From NCBI GenBank assembly GCA_003963245.1, contig RXJX01000036.1, forward strand, positions 1 through 64,000: 64,000 nt of DNA, in the 5' to 3' direction. Every line of letters begins with the position of its first letter. The stretch's first letter is position 1. The notes below the pieces were generated by a model, which made no database searches, was not told where the DNA came from, and was given only the letters and a program-made list of their open reading frames with translations. The stretch is from Neisseriaceae bacterium (lineage in GTDB: Bacteria; Pseudomonadota; Gammaproteobacteria; Burkholderiales; UBA11063). The translations under genes were made by a program, and so were the position numbers. Below are positions 54,334 to 63,448 of this stretch, in pieces.

Positions 54334-55623
54334 ATGGAAATGCATAATAGAACTGTGTCCTTAGTTGGGTTAGGATATGTTGGGTTACCTGCAGCAGTCG
54401 CATTTGGCAAACAAAAGCAGTGTATTGGTTTTGATATCAATCCACAAAGAATTTTAGAGCTAAAGCAAGGTGTTGATCGCACAGAGGAAACTACTTCTGC
54501 AGATTTGGCTGCTGCAGATATTTTGTATACTTGCGATATTCATGATTTGAAAAAAGCTGATTTTCATATTGTAGCGGTACCAACTCCGGTAGATGATGCT
54601 CATGTGCCAGATCTAACTCCCGTGGAACGTGCTTCGGAAACGGTGGGTAAAGCACTTAAAAAAGGTGATATCGTGGTTTATGAGTCAACAGTTTATCCTG
54701 GAGTTACCGAAGAAATTTGTGTGCCAATTTTGGAGCGCGAGTCTGGACTTCGTTGTGGAGAAGGTTTTACCGTAGGATTTTCACCGGAACGGATTAATCC
54801 AGGTGATAAAGAGCGTAGTTTTACGACGATTCATAAGATTGTATCTGGGCAAGACCAAGAGACATTAGATATCGTTGCGGCTGTGTATGCTTCTGTGGTG
54901 ACTGCTGGAGTACATAAGGCTAGCTCAATTAAAGTTGCTGAAGCCGCTAAAGTTATTGAGAATTCCCAGCGTGATTTAAACATTGCTTTTATGAATGAAT
55001 TAGCGGTGATTTTTGATCGAATGGGTATTGATACTGAAGAGGTTCTTCAAGCAGCAGGGACTAAATGGAATTTTCTACCATTTCGTCCGGGCTTAGTTGG
55101 TGGACATTGTATCGGAGTTGATCCATACTATTTAACTTATCGTGCTGAGCAAATGGGTTATATTCCTCAGGTTATCTTGGCCGGTCGCCGAATTAATGAT
55201 AATATGGGGCGTTATGTAGCTCGTAAAGGAATTAAACTACTTTTGAAAAATGGGTTGGATATTAGTAATCTGCAAGCTGGGGTACTAGGCTTTACATTTA
55301 AAGAAGATTGTCCAGATGTGCGTAATACCAAGGTTATTGATATTATTAAAGAGTTAGAAGATTATAATGCTAAAGTTTATTGCTGTGATCCAATCGCTGA
55401 TGCACCGGATGCAGAACATGAATATGGCGTTAAATTTACTGCATTTACTGATTTACCGCAAGTTCCATTATTAGTCGTAGCGGTTGCACATAAAGAATTC
55501 AGGACATTATCATTAGGTGAGTTATTAGCAAAGGTTCAACCAGGGGGAGTAATTCTGGATGTTAAGTCAATTTTGCCGAAAGAAGAGATCCGCGCACGCG
55601 GTTTCGTTTTGTGGCGCTTGTAA
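54334..55623 (+). CDS. UDP-sugar 6-dehydrogenase, WbpA/TviB type
   Basis: The 429-residue enzyme oxidises C6 of a UDP-hexose twice, most likely UDP-GlcNAc to UDP-GlcNAcA. It has the NAD motif LVGLGYVGLPAAVAFG near residue 9, VAVPTPVDDAHVPDL, GFSPERINPGDKE and the catalytic cysteine C259 in LVGGHCIGVDPYYL. Similarity is stronger to TviB/WbpA than to UDP-glucose dehydrogenases. Its product fits the wlbA-like enzyme at the start of this locus. ATG at 54340 is an alternative start. Confidence 0.9.
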   Translation: MEMHNRTVSLVGLGYVGLPAAVAFGKQKQCIGFDINPQRILELKQGVDRTEETTSADLAAADILYTCDIHDLKKADFHIVAVPTPVDDAHVPDLTPVERASETVGKALKKGDIVVYESTVYPGVTEEICVPILERESGLRCGEGFTVGFSPERINPGDKERSFTTIHKIVSGQDQETLDIVAAVYASVVTAGVHKASSIKVAEAAKVIENSQRDLNIAFMNELAVIFDRMGIDTEEVLQAAGTKWNFLPFRPGLVGGHCIGVDPYYLTYRAEQMGYIPQVILAGRRINDNMGRYVARKGIKLLLKNGLDISNLQAGVLGFTFKEDCPDVRNTKVIDIIKELEDYNAKVYCCDPIADAPDAEHEYGVKFTAFTDLPQVPLLVVAVAHKEFRTLSLGELLAKVQPGGVILDVKSILPKEEIRARGFVLWRL

Positions 55624-55896
55624 TATGCATTAATTGTCAAAACAATCTAACATTGTAGCACTAAAAATTGTTGAGTGTGTGATTATTGTACTATTTGTTC
55701 GAGTATGATGAAGTGAGGGTTTTGGTTAAGCATGACACGATTATGTGCTAATTGTCCGCTGCTTTGTTGCTCCTGCTGTCATACTTGTTTCTAAGGCTAA
55801 GTTTTAAATGTTGATATCTTTCTTGAATGCTACAAGTAATTCATTCTTTTTGTCCATCATGATCCTGAATAAAGATGTAGTTGCTCGGGGAGCAAA
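55624..55896. other. Gap between the UDP-sugar dehydrogenase and the WecA-type gene
   Basis: About 270 bases without a supported gene. It is AT-rich and shows no clear terminator or promoter; an internal promoter for the last genes of the locus is possible. Confidence 0.4.
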
Positions 55897-56973
55897 ATGA
55901 TTGGTGCAGCTATTTCATTTATCATTTCTCTAACCGTGGCTAAGGTTATCATCTACACTGGTGAAGCTCATAGTCAACTAACGTTAGACCATGATTTATC
56001 AGGGATTCAGAAAATGCATGAAACTCCAGTTCCGCGCGTTGGGGGGGGAGGCATTTTCGTAAGCGCTCTGTATTCAGCTAATATTGGGGCAGTATGGAGT
56101 GGCTTTTACGCAGGGTTAATCACCGCATTGTTTTTTGTCTTTATCGGTGGTTTGATAGAGGATTTATCTAAAACCGTATCACCGTTAATTCGTATGAGCT
56201 TTATGTTATTTGCAGTGTTATATGCTGTCTATGTATCGCACAGTATGCTGCTGATTCATCATATGGGATACCAACGTATAAACTATATCCTTCGTTTTGA
56301 TGTTATTTCTCTCTTTTTAACTTGTTTTGCTGTTATTGGCATTTCCAATGCATATAACATTATTGATGGTTTCAATGGTTTATCCACTACAGCTGGAGTA
56401 ATAAACATAATTGGATTAGCATATTTAGCTGCGAGAGTTGGTGATACAATGCTTCTGTTTGTTTCACTGAGCTTGATTGCGGCAACACTCGGTTTTTTGG
56501 TGTTTAACTATCCCAAGGGTAAAATTTTTCTTGGGGATGGTGGATCTTATTCTCTCGGATTTATGATTTCGCTAATAAGCTTGAATTTAACTGAGCATTA
56601 TTATTACCAAATTTCTCCATATGCTGTGTTGTTACTTGCTGTATATCCTTTTACTGAAACTGTCTTTTCAATTATTAGACGTAAATATATTCATAAGACC
56701 AAGACCATGGCACCAGATAATCTACATCTACATCAATTGGTTTTTGATCGCTGTTTGCCTCGTGGGCTTCCATTGCTTCGGCGTAATGGAGGAGTAATGC
56801 CTATCATGTTATTATTCATAATACCCCAGCTTTTTGTGGTGATATTCTACTATAACTCGAACGCTATTATGTTGCTCGGTTTATTGTTCTACGTGGTGTT
56901 TTATGTTTATATTTATATGCGTCTAATAAAATTTAACGTACCTCGCTGGCTGGTTGTCAAAAGAATTAACTAA
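55897..56973 (+). CDS. Undecaprenyl-phosphate sugar-1-phosphate transferase, WecA/WbpL type
   Basis: The 358-residue membrane enzyme starts polysaccharide assembly by moving a sugar-1-phosphate from a UDP-sugar to undecaprenyl phosphate. It has about ten membrane helices and the family motifs KMHETPVPRVGGGGIF, NAYNIIDGFNGLST (catalytic aspartate) and IFLGDGGSYSLGFM. The His-rich cytosolic loop DNLHLHQLVFDR matches the late MraY/WecA motif. The exact sugar is unknown. GGGGAG lies before the ATG. Confidence 0.9.
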   Translation: MIGAAISFIISLTVAKVIIYTGEAHSQLTLDHDLSGIQKMHETPVPRVGGGGIFVSALYSANIGAVWSGFYAGLITALFFVFIGGLIEDLSKTVSPLIRMSFMLFAVLYAVYVSHSMLLIHHMGYQRINYILRFDVISLFLTCFAVIGISNAYNIIDGFNGLSTTAGVINIIGLAYLAARVGDTMLLFVSLSLIAATLGFLVFNYPKGKIFLGDGGSYSLGFMISLISLNLTEHYYYQISPYAVLLLAVYPFTETVFSIIRRKYIHKTKTMAPDNLHLHQLVFDRCLPRGLPLLRRNGGVMPIMLLFIIPQLFVVIFYYNSNAIMLLGLLFYVVFYVYIYMRLIKFNVPRWLVVKRIN

Positions 56974-57031
56974 CATTGCTATATAGCATCATGGGTTAGT
57001 TAAATATTGTATTTTAGGAATAATTAAAAAA

Positions 57032-58105
57032 GTGAAGAAAGTAGCATTGATAACAGGTGTAAATGGTCAGGATGGATCATATTTAGCAGAATTTCTGATA
57101 GAAAAGGGGTATGAAGTCCATGGCATGTTACGCAGGAGCTCAATTTTTAATACCCAACGGATTGAGCATTTATATCTAGATGACTTGATTGAAGATATGC
57201 ACAAAGACCGTAAACTTTATCTGCATTATGGTGATATGACTGATTCCAGTTCATTAATAAACATTATACAGAAAACTCAACCTGATGAAATTTATAATTT
57301 AGCCGCTCAATCACATGTAAAAGTGTCATTTGAAATACCTGAATATACGGCAAATGGAGATGCGCTAGGCACTCTGCGTATTTTAGAGGCAGTGCGTATT
57401 TTGGGCTTAGAGAAAAAAACTAGAATTTATCAGGCCTCAACTTCTGAACTATACGGTAAAGTCCAAGAAATTCCACAAACTGAGACTACTCCGTTTTATC
57501 CTCGCTCGCCGTATGCAGTTGCTAAGCAATATGCATTCTGGATTACTAAAAATTATCGTGAAGCATATGGATTGTATGCAGTGAATGGTATCTTATTTAA
57601 CCATGAGTCTGAACGTCGCGGTGAAACCTTTGTAACGCGTAAGATCACACTAGCAGTAGCTAATATTAAAAAAGGTTATCAAAAAAAACTATACTTAGGA
57701 AATTTGAATTCATTACGCGACTGGGGCTATGCCAAAGATTATGTAGAATGTATGTGGTTAATCTTGCAACACGAAACTCCAGAGGACTTTGTTATTGCAA
57801 CAGGAGAACAACATTCAGTCAGGGCGTTTACTGAATTGGCATTTAAGTATGTTGGCATTGAGATTGAGTGGAAAGGCGAAGGAGTTGACGAAAAAGGGGT
57901 TTGTAAACAAACTGGTACTGTATTAGTTGAAGTAGATCCTAAATATTTTAGACCAACCGAAGTAGATACTTTGCTAGGTAACCCCAAAAAAGCCAGATCA
58001 TTATTAGGTTGGAATCCTCTTAAGACCTCATTTGAGCAACTTGTTAAAATTATGGTTGAACATGATCTCGATTATGTAGAGAAAATGAAACTGGCCAGGT
58101 ACTGA
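57032..58105 (+). CDS. gmd: GDP-mannose 4,6-dehydratase
   Basis: Gmd makes GDP-4-keto-6-deoxymannose, the precursor of GDP-D-rhamnose or GDP-L-fucose. The 357-residue SDR starts at GTG with [20 protein letters not shown], then [40 protein letters not shown] and the [16 protein letters not shown] segment. No fcl/wcaG or rmd gene follows, so the next enzyme lies elsewhere or is lost. Confidence 0.96.
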   Translation: MKKVALITGVNGQDGSYLAEFLIEKGYEVHGMLRRSSIFNTQRIEHLYLDDLIEDMHKDRKLYLHYGDMTDSSSLINIIQKTQPDEIYNLAAQSHVKVSFEIPEYTANGDALGTLRILEAVRILGLEKKTRIYQASTSELYGKVQEIPQTETTPFYPRSPYAVAKQYAFWITKNYREAYGLYAVNGILFNHESERRGETFVTRKITLAVANIKKGYQKKLYLGNLNSLRDWGYAKDYVECMWLILQHETPEDFVIATGEQHSVRAFTELAFKYVGIEIEWKGEGVDEKGVCKQTGTVLVEVDPKYFRPTEVDTLLGNPKKARSLLGWNPLKTSFEQLVKIMVEHDLDYVEKMKLARY

Positions 58106-58114
58106 GTTAGGATA

Positions 58115-59057
58115 ATGATACAAATAAATGATTCAAATCGTCTAAGCTATGTAGATGTACTTAAGGGATACGCTATCTTGCTAGTGATATTGGGACGTTC
58201 CATACAAAATACAGTTCTTGATTTTGATAGGAATATTGTTTTTAGAATAATTTATTCCTTTCATATGCCACTATTTATGATTTTGAGTGGTATTGTTGTT
58301 AAGTTTCCAATCCAAATTGATTTAAATAGGCGTGCAACTAGGCTGCTGCTGCCTTTTGTATGTTGGGGATGTGTTTCTTTTCTTTTAGGGCTTGAAATAA
58401 GACAGGTTGGTTTATTAAAGTTACTTACTCATCCTGATTATGGTATGTGGTTTTTATATATTTTATTTCTTATAAATTTTTGGCTTGCAACATCACTGAA
58501 AGTTTATCAAAAAAGTAGAATCTTAGGAATTATCTCAGCATCTGTTTTGTATTTGATCTTATCGCGCATTGGATTATTTAATGAGTATTGCAAATTTTTT
58601 ATTGCTGGCGTTGCGCTTAGGTATATTTTAAATAATCACAATAATCTCATAATGCAGCATAAAATTATTTTTTAATGGTATTTGCGTAGTTGCCACAACT
58701 TTCTTCTTGCTAGGGATTCCATCTTGGAATCGATTAATTCCTGTACCATTATTAAAAATGTATCATTTAGATCAGGTATATCGCTTTTTGATGGCTTTAA
58801 GTGGCTGTATATTGTCATACGTAATTATCAGGTGTGTATGTTTCTCAAACTATTTAAAAATAGTTCTAACATATTTTGGGTTATATTCACTGGAATACTA
58901 TGTTGTTCATCAGTATGTTTTTGGATTTATAGTGTCTTTTAATGTTGTATCAAAATTTATAGTTGTTATTGTTTTGTCCACAATTTTGATTAGAGTAATC
59001 AAAATGAGTAATATTAGCCAGCTATTATTATTTGGGAGGGTTGAAGCTAGTGGATAA
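58115..59057 (+). pseudogene. Acyltransferase-3 family protein, split by a frameshift in a T-run
   Basis: The first frame (58115-58678) starts MIQINDSNRLSYVDVLKGYA and shows the Acyl_transf_3 pattern (SFHMPLFMILSGIVV, RRATRLLLPFVCWG), then stops right after the T6 run at 58668-58673. The next frame continues without a break as FNGICVVATTFFLLGIPSW to 59057. Removing one T joins them into about 313 residues, near family length. The family's conserved histidine (usually GHS near residue 28) is R28 here (VILGRSIQ), which further suggests loss of function. It would have added an acyl group to the polysaccharide. Confidence 0.7.
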
Positions 59058-59285
59058 AAGTAGTATCAAACTTGTTCCATATGGTTGAGCCTACTGGTTA
59101 TGATGCAGATATCTGTCGCAAAAGTGAGACGTTGCTACAACTAACTTGCTTTGGACATGATTTCTCCTAAAGTTGATAAGGTATTGAGACTACCTGTTTT
59201 CTTCCTTGTATTTCCAGAAATATATTATATTCTAGTGCAAAACCTATCTTCTTCTGTCGGATTTTGGGCTTGTCTTACAAAATAC
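59058..59285. other. Gap between polysaccharide locus and spc operon
   Basis: No gene with support is seen. rpsQ, which commonly stands before rplN in bacteria, is absent, so the S10 cluster is located elsewhere or has been separated. Confidence 0.5.
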
Positions 59286-59315
59286 TTGCCCCGTGCTCAA
59301 TACATGTGGTATAAT
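59286..59315 (+). promoter_or_regulatory. Promoter of the spc ribosomal-protein operon
   Basis: TTGCCC (59286-59291), an 18-base spacer and TATAAT (59310-59315), which follows TGTGG. It stands about 100 bases before rplN. Confidence 0.65.
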
Positions 59316-59346
59316 CCGGCTCTTAACTATTTATAATGTCTAGTCA

Positions 59347-59388
59347 GTCCGAATCCCTCGGACCCAATACTGGCCGTTTACGTAACGG
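59347..59388 (+). promoter_or_regulatory. Two-hairpin leader upstream of rplN
   Basis: GTCCGA/TCGGAC (59347-59352, 59358-59363) around ATCCC, and CCGTT/AACGG (59374-59378, 59384-59388) around TACGT. Both are perfect and lie between the promoter and the rplN ribosome site (GGAAAGG). They could be a ribosomal-protein binding site for feedback control of the operon. Confidence 0.45.
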
Positions 59389-59413
59389 GTTAAGTTGGAA
59401 AGGTAAATATCAA

Positions 59414-59782
59414 ATGATTCAAATGCAAACAAGATTGGATGTTGCTGATAATACTGGTGCGCGTTCTGTAATGTGTATCAAAGTATTAGGCGGCTCAAAG
59501 CGTCGTTATGCGAGTGTTGGTGATATCATCAAAGTAGCTATTAAAGACGCATCTCCACGTGGTCGTGTAAAAAAAGGTGACGTTTACAACGCTGTTGTAG
59601 TACGCACTGCAAAAGGTGTAAGACGTAACGATGGTTCATTGGTAAAATTTGACGGTAATGCGGCAGTTTTGCTAAATGCTAAGTTAGAGCCAATTGGTAC
59701 GCGTATTTTTGGTCCGGTTACTCGTGAATTACGTACAGAAAAATTCATGAAAATCGTGTCATTAGCTCCTGAAGTAATTTAA
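59414..59782 (+). CDS. rplN: 50S ribosomal protein L14
   Basis: The 122-residue L14 starts [20 protein letters not shown], matching the family start; the frame is open for 26 further codons upstream but these have no family match and cover the leader hairpins. GGAAAGG lies upstream. L14 binds 23S rRNA and contacts 16S rRNA at the subunit bridge. It is the first gene of the spc operon here. Confidence 0.98.
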   Translation: MIQMQTRLDVADNTGARSVMCIKVLGGSKRRYASVGDIIKVAIKDASPRGRVKKGDVYNAVVVRTAKGVRRNDGSLVKFDGNAAVLLNAKLEPIGTRIFGPVTRELRTEKFMKIVSLAPEVI

Positions 59783-59792
59783 GGAAGACCCA

Positions 59793-60110
59793 ATGAGAAA
59801 AATAACTAAAGGTGATCAGATCATCGTTATCGCAGGTAAAGATAAGGGTAAAATTGCGCAAGTTCAACAAGTTGTTGCTGAGGGTGCCAAAGTTATCGTT
59901 GAAGGCGTTAACGTTGTAAAAAAACATGTCCGTCCTAACCCTATGAAAGGTGTTCAAGGCGGGATTATAGAAAAAACTATGCCGGTTGATATTTCGAACG
60001 TGGCTATCTACAACAGCGAAACCAAAAAAGCAGATCGTGTTGGTTTTAAAGTAGAGGGCGATAAAAAAGTTCGTGTATTTAAATCAAACGGTAAAGTCGT
60101 TGGTGCGTAA
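59793..60110 (+). CDS. rplX: 50S ribosomal protein L24
   Basis: The 105-residue L24, an early-assembly protein of the large subunit, has a KOW motif near the start ([20 protein letters not shown]) and the [13 protein letters not shown] segment. Length and order are normal. Confidence 0.98.
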   Translation: MRKITKGDQIIVIAGKDKGKIAQVQQVVAEGAKVIVEGVNVVKKHVRPNPMKGVQGGIIEKTMPVDISNVAIYNSETKKADRVGFKVEGDKKVRVFKSNGKVVGA

Positions 60111-60120
60111 GGGGTAAAAA

Positions 60121-60657
60121 ATGGCAAGATTAAAACATTTTTATAATACTCAAGTAGTTCCAGAACTAATGAAGCAATTCAATTATGGTTCTGTAATGGA
60201 AGTGCCACGTATTGAAAAAATTACATTAAATATTGGTTTGGGTGAAGCTGTTGCTGATAAAAAAGTCATGGAACATGCTCTTTCAGATTTAACAAAAATT
60301 GCTGGTCAGAAACCAGTTGTAACTAAAGCGCGTAAATCAATCGCAGGTTTCAAAATCCGTGAGGGTTATCCAGTTGGTTGTATGGTTACTTTGCGTAAAG
60401 ACAAGATGTATGAATTCTTGGATCGCCTAGTAAACGTAGCTTTGCCGCGCGTGCGCGATTTCCGTGGTTTAAATGGTAAGTCATTTGACAGCTTCGGGAA
60501 TTACAACTTTGGTATTAAAGAACAAATTATTTTCCCTGAAATTGAATACGATAAAATCGATGCTCTACGTGGTATGAATATTACTATCACTACATCTGCT
60601 AAAAACAGTGACGAAGCACGCGCTTTATTAAAATCATTCAGTTTCCCAGTTAAATAA
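60121..60657 (+). CDS. rplE: 50S ribosomal protein L5
   Basis: The 178-residue L5 binds 5S rRNA. Family features include [50 protein letters not shown] and [12 protein letters not shown]. In E. coli S8 represses the operon by binding near this gene's start; I see no obvious S8-like stem here, so control may differ. Confidence 0.98.
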   Translation: MARLKHFYNTQVVPELMKQFNYGSVMEVPRIEKITLNIGLGEAVADKKVMEHALSDLTKIAGQKPVVTKARKSIAGFKIREGYPVGCMVTLRKDKMYEFLDRLVNVALPRVRDFRGLNGKSFDSFGNYNFGIKEQIIFPEIEYDKIDALRGMNITITTSAKNSDEARALLKSFSFPVK

Positions 60658-60668
60658 GGAAAGATATA

Positions 60669-60974
60669 ATGACTAGATTAGCGTTAATCGAAAGAGAAAC
60701 TAAACGTGAAAAATTAGCAGAAAAATATGCTGCTAAACGTGAAGCTTTGTTCGCGATTATTAACGATTCATCTAAATCTGATGAAGAAAAATTCGAAGCT
60801 AGATTAGCTTTACAAAAATTACCGCGTAACTCTGCGCCAACTCGCCAACGTAATCGTTGTGCTTTGACAGGTCGCCCTAGAGGTACATTCCGTAAATTTG
60901 GGATCGCCCGCAATAAATTGCGTTTATTAGCCCTTAAGGGTGATATTCCTGGCGTGACTAAAGCTAGCTGGTAA
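60669..60974 (+). CDS. rpsN: 30S ribosomal protein S14 (zinc-free form)
   Basis: The 101-residue S14 ends [18 protein letters not shown] and KASW. Only one cysteine remains in the zinc-ribbon position, so it is the long C-minus form that does not bind zinc, as in most proteobacteria. Confidence 0.97.
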   Translation: MTRLALIERETKREKLAEKYAAKREALFAIINDSSKSDEEKFEARLALQKLPRNSAPTRQRNRCALTGRPRGTFRKFGIARNKLRLLALKGDIPGVTKASW

Positions 60975-60991
60975 GAAGGAGTTATTGAAAA

Positions 60992-61381
60992 ATGATGCAA
61001 GATACTATTGCTGATATGCTGACTCGGGTTCGTAACGCGCAAGCGGCGAATCACGTAGCGGTAACTATGCCTTCATCTAAAATCAAAGTGTCAATCGCTA
61101 AGGTTTTAAAAGAAGAGGGTTATATTGATGATTTTAAAATTGAAGGTACTGTAAAACCTGTGTTAACAATTGATTTGCGCTACTATGCTGGTAAGCCAGT
61201 TATTGCAAAAATTGAACGTGTATCACGTCCTGGTTTACGTATTTATCGTGGTTGTGAAGAATTACCAACTGTAATGGATGGTTTAGGTGTGGCGATTGTG
61301 TCAACTTCACGTGGTGTAATTACAGATCGTAAAGCTCGTTCACTAAAAGTTGGTGGCGAAGTTTTATGTTACGTAGCATAA
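60992..61381 (+). CDS. rpsH: 30S ribosomal protein S8
   Basis: The 129-residue S8 starts [20 protein letters not shown] and ends with the conserved [20 protein letters not shown] segment. S8 binds the central domain of 16S rRNA and is the operon repressor in E. coli. The next codon (60995) is a second possible ATG. Confidence 0.98.
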   Translation: MMQDTIADMLTRVRNAQAANHVAVTMPSSKIKVSIAKVLKEEGYIDDFKIEGTVKPVLTIDLRYYAGKPVIAKIERVSRPGLRIYRGCEELPTVMDGLGVAIVSTSRGVITDRKARSLKVGGEVLCYVA

Positions 61382-61396
61382 TAGGAGCATCAGAAT

Positions 61397-61933
61397 ATGT
61401 TATCACGTATTGCTAAAACTCCTTTAGATATCCCTGCTGGCGTTGAAGTTACACTAAATGGCTCTAACGTTAAAGTTAAAGGTCCTTTAGGTCAGTTAGA
61501 ATTCACTTTCAATGATACAGTATCTATTGCCAAAGATGGTAATGCAATTGTTTTCGCAACTAAAGATGAAACTAAATTTGCTAAAGCATTGTCAGGTACA
61601 GTTAAATCAGTTATGAACAACATGATTGTTGGTGTGACTAAAGGATTTGAAAAGAAACTAACTATTCTTGGTGTCGGTTACCGTGCGCAAGCTCAAGGTA
61701 GCGATTTAAATCTTACTTTAGGTTTCTCTCATCCAGTAGTTTTCAAAGCTCCTGCCGGAATCAAAATTGAGACTCCGTCTCAAACTGAAATTTTGGTTAA
61801 AGGAATTTGTAAACAGGCTGTTGGTCAGGCTGCTGCAGATATTCGTAGCTACCGTCCGGTAGAGCCATACAAAGGCAAGGGCGTACGCTATGCTGATGAA
61901 GTGGTAATCCTAAAAGAGACTAAGAAAAAATAA
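61397..61933 (+). CDS. rplF: 50S ribosomal protein L6
   Basis: The 178-residue L6 has two similar domains, with MLSRIAKTPLDIPAGVEV at the start and the C-terminal signature RSYRPVEPYKGKGVRYADE. It lies near the factor-binding site of the large subunit. Confidence 0.98.
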   Translation: MLSRIAKTPLDIPAGVEVTLNGSNVKVKGPLGQLEFTFNDTVSIAKDGNAIVFATKDETKFAKALSGTVKSVMNNMIVGVTKGFEKKLTILGVGYRAQAQGSDLNLTLGFSHPVVFKAPAGIKIETPSQTEILVKGICKQAVGQAAADIRSYRPVEPYKGKGVRYADEVVILKETKKK

Positions 61934-61953
61934 TTTAAGAGGCTAGTCTAAAG

Positions 61954-62307
61954 ATGAGTAATAAATTAAGTCGCATCAGACGTGCACGCAAAACGCGCCT
62001 AAAAATCGCTGAGCTTGGTGTTAAACGTCTAGTGGTTTATAAATCAAATTGCCACATTTATGCACAAATCATTGATGAAAGCGGCGCTAAAGTTTTAGTT
62101 TCTGCATCAACAGCTGAAAAAGCACTCAGTGGTGCAGTTAAAAATGGTGGAAATGTCGAAGCTGCTAAATTGGTAGGTAAAGCTATTGCTGAAAAAGCTA
62201 CTGCTGCAGGCATCAAAGAAATCGCATTTGATCGTTCAGGTTTTCGCTTTCACGGCCGCATTAAGGCTGTGGCGGATGCTGCACGTGAAAATGGTCTTGT
62301 GTTCTAA
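61954..62307 (+). CDS. rplR: 50S ribosomal protein L18
   Basis: The 117-residue L18 binds 5S rRNA with L5. It has the basic N-terminus ([17 protein letters not shown]) and ends [20 protein letters not shown], which is diagnostic of the family. Confidence 0.98.
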   Translation: MSNKLSRIRRARKTRLKIAELGVKRLVVYKSNCHIYAQIIDESGAKVLVSASTAEKALSGAVKNGGNVEAAKLVGKAIAEKATAAGIKEIAFDRSGFRFHGRIKAVADAARENGLVF

Positions 62308-62316
62308 TTGGAGTAA

Positions 62317-62820
62317 ATGATGATTGAAAATAAAGAACACCAGTTAATTGAAAAGTTAATTAGCGTAAACCGTGTAACTAAAGTAGTTAAGGGTGGTCGT
62401 ATTATGGGTTTCGCAGCACTAACTGTAGTTGGTGATGGCGATGGTGGTATTGGTATGGGTAAAGGAAAATCGAAAGAGGTTCCTGTAGCTGTACAGAAAG
62501 CTGTTAAAGAAGCTAGTAAAAGCATGGTTAAAGTACCTTTGAAAAACGGTACAATTCACCATACAATTCGTGCTAAACACGGTGCTACTACTGTATTTAT
62601 GCAACCTGCTAAAGAAGGTACTGGTATTATTGCTGGTGGTGCTATGCGTGCTTTATTCGATGCTATCGGTATCCGCAACATCACTTGTAAAGTACAAGGT
62701 TCTACTAATCCGTATAATGTAGTTCGCGCAACTATCAAAGGTTTGCAAGCTATTAATACACCATCTGAAATTGCAGCTAAACGTGGTAAAACCGTTGCTG
62801 AAATTACCGGAGAAGAATAA
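62317..62820 (+). CDS. rpsE: 30S ribosomal protein S5
   Basis: The 167-residue S5 has the S5 double-stranded-RNA-binding segment ([20 protein letters not shown]) and [19 protein letters not shown], then [20 protein letters not shown]5 contributes to decoding accuracy. Its stop overlaps the rpmD start by one base. Confidence 0.98.
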   Translation: MMIENKEHQLIEKLISVNRVTKVVKGGRIMGFAALTVVGDGDGGIGMGKGKSKEVPVAVQKAVKEASKSMVKVPLKNGTIHHTIRAKHGATTVFMQPAKEGTGIIAGGAMRALFDAIGIRNITCKVQGSTNPYNVVRATIKGLQAINTPSEIAAKRGKTVAEITGEE

Positions 62821-63002
62821 TGAGCCAAAAAACTGTAAAAGTTACTTTAGTAAAAAGTCTTATTGGTCGTTTAGCTAACCACAAAGCTTCAGCTTATGGT
62901 CTTGGCTTACGTAAGATTCGTCAAACTGTTGAAGTTCAGGATACTCCTGAAAATCGTGGAATGATTAATCGTATTGGTTATTTAGTTAAAGTAGAGGGTT
63001 AA
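62820..63002 (+). CDS. rpmD: 50S ribosomal protein L30
   Basis: The 60-residue L30 has the full family pattern ([17 protein letters not shown], then [17 protein letters not shown] and [12 protein letters not shown]). Its ATG overlaps the stop of rpsE (TAATG). Confidence 0.97.
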   Translation: MSQKTVKVTLVKSLIGRLANHKASAYGLGLRKIRQTVEVQDTPENRGMINRIGYLVKVEG

Positions 63003-63006
63003 TACG

Positions 63007-63432
63007 ATGTTTTTAAATAGTATTCAACCAGCAGAAGGTGCTAAACACTCATCTAAACGCGTAGGTCGCGGTATTGGATCTGGTTTAGGTAAAACTTGTG
63101 GTCGTGGTCATAAAGGGCAAAAAAGCCGTGCGGGTGGCTTCCACAAAGTAGGTTTTGAAGGTGGTCAAATGCCTTTATACCGTCGTTTACCAAAACGTGG
63201 TTTCAAATCTTTGAGTGCACAAGCTGAAGTTAGATTATCTGACTTAAATAAATTGGCTGGTGGTGAAATAGATCGTTTGACTTTAATCCAATCGGGTTTA
63301 GTGTCAAGTTTAGCTGATAAAATTAAAGTTATCGGTACTGGTACTGTCAGTATTGCGGTTAATCTCCGTGGTATCGGTGCAACTGAAAGTGCAAAAGCTG
63401 CAATTTTAGCTGCTGGTGGTTCGGTAGAATAA
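63007..63432 (+). CDS. rplO: 50S ribosomal protein L15
   Basis: The 141-residue L15 starts [20 protein letters not shown] and has the Gly/Arg-rich N-terminal tail ([20 protein letters not shown]) followed by the globular domain. It lies between rpmD and secY, the normal order. Confidence 0.98.
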   Translation: MFLNSIQPAEGAKHSSKRVGRGIGSGLGKTCGRGHKGQKSRAGGFHKVGFEGGQMPLYRRLPKRGFKSLSAQAEVRLSDLNKLAGGEIDRLTLIQSGLVSSLADKIKVIGTGTVSIAVNLRGIGATESAKAAILAAGGSVE

Positions 63433-63448
63433 TTTAAAAGGACAAAAC

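Noticed and set aside
59336..59413. Upstream extension of the rplN frame by 26 codons
   Set aside because: L14 starts with MIQMQT in its family; the extra codons cover leader hairpins and have no family match.
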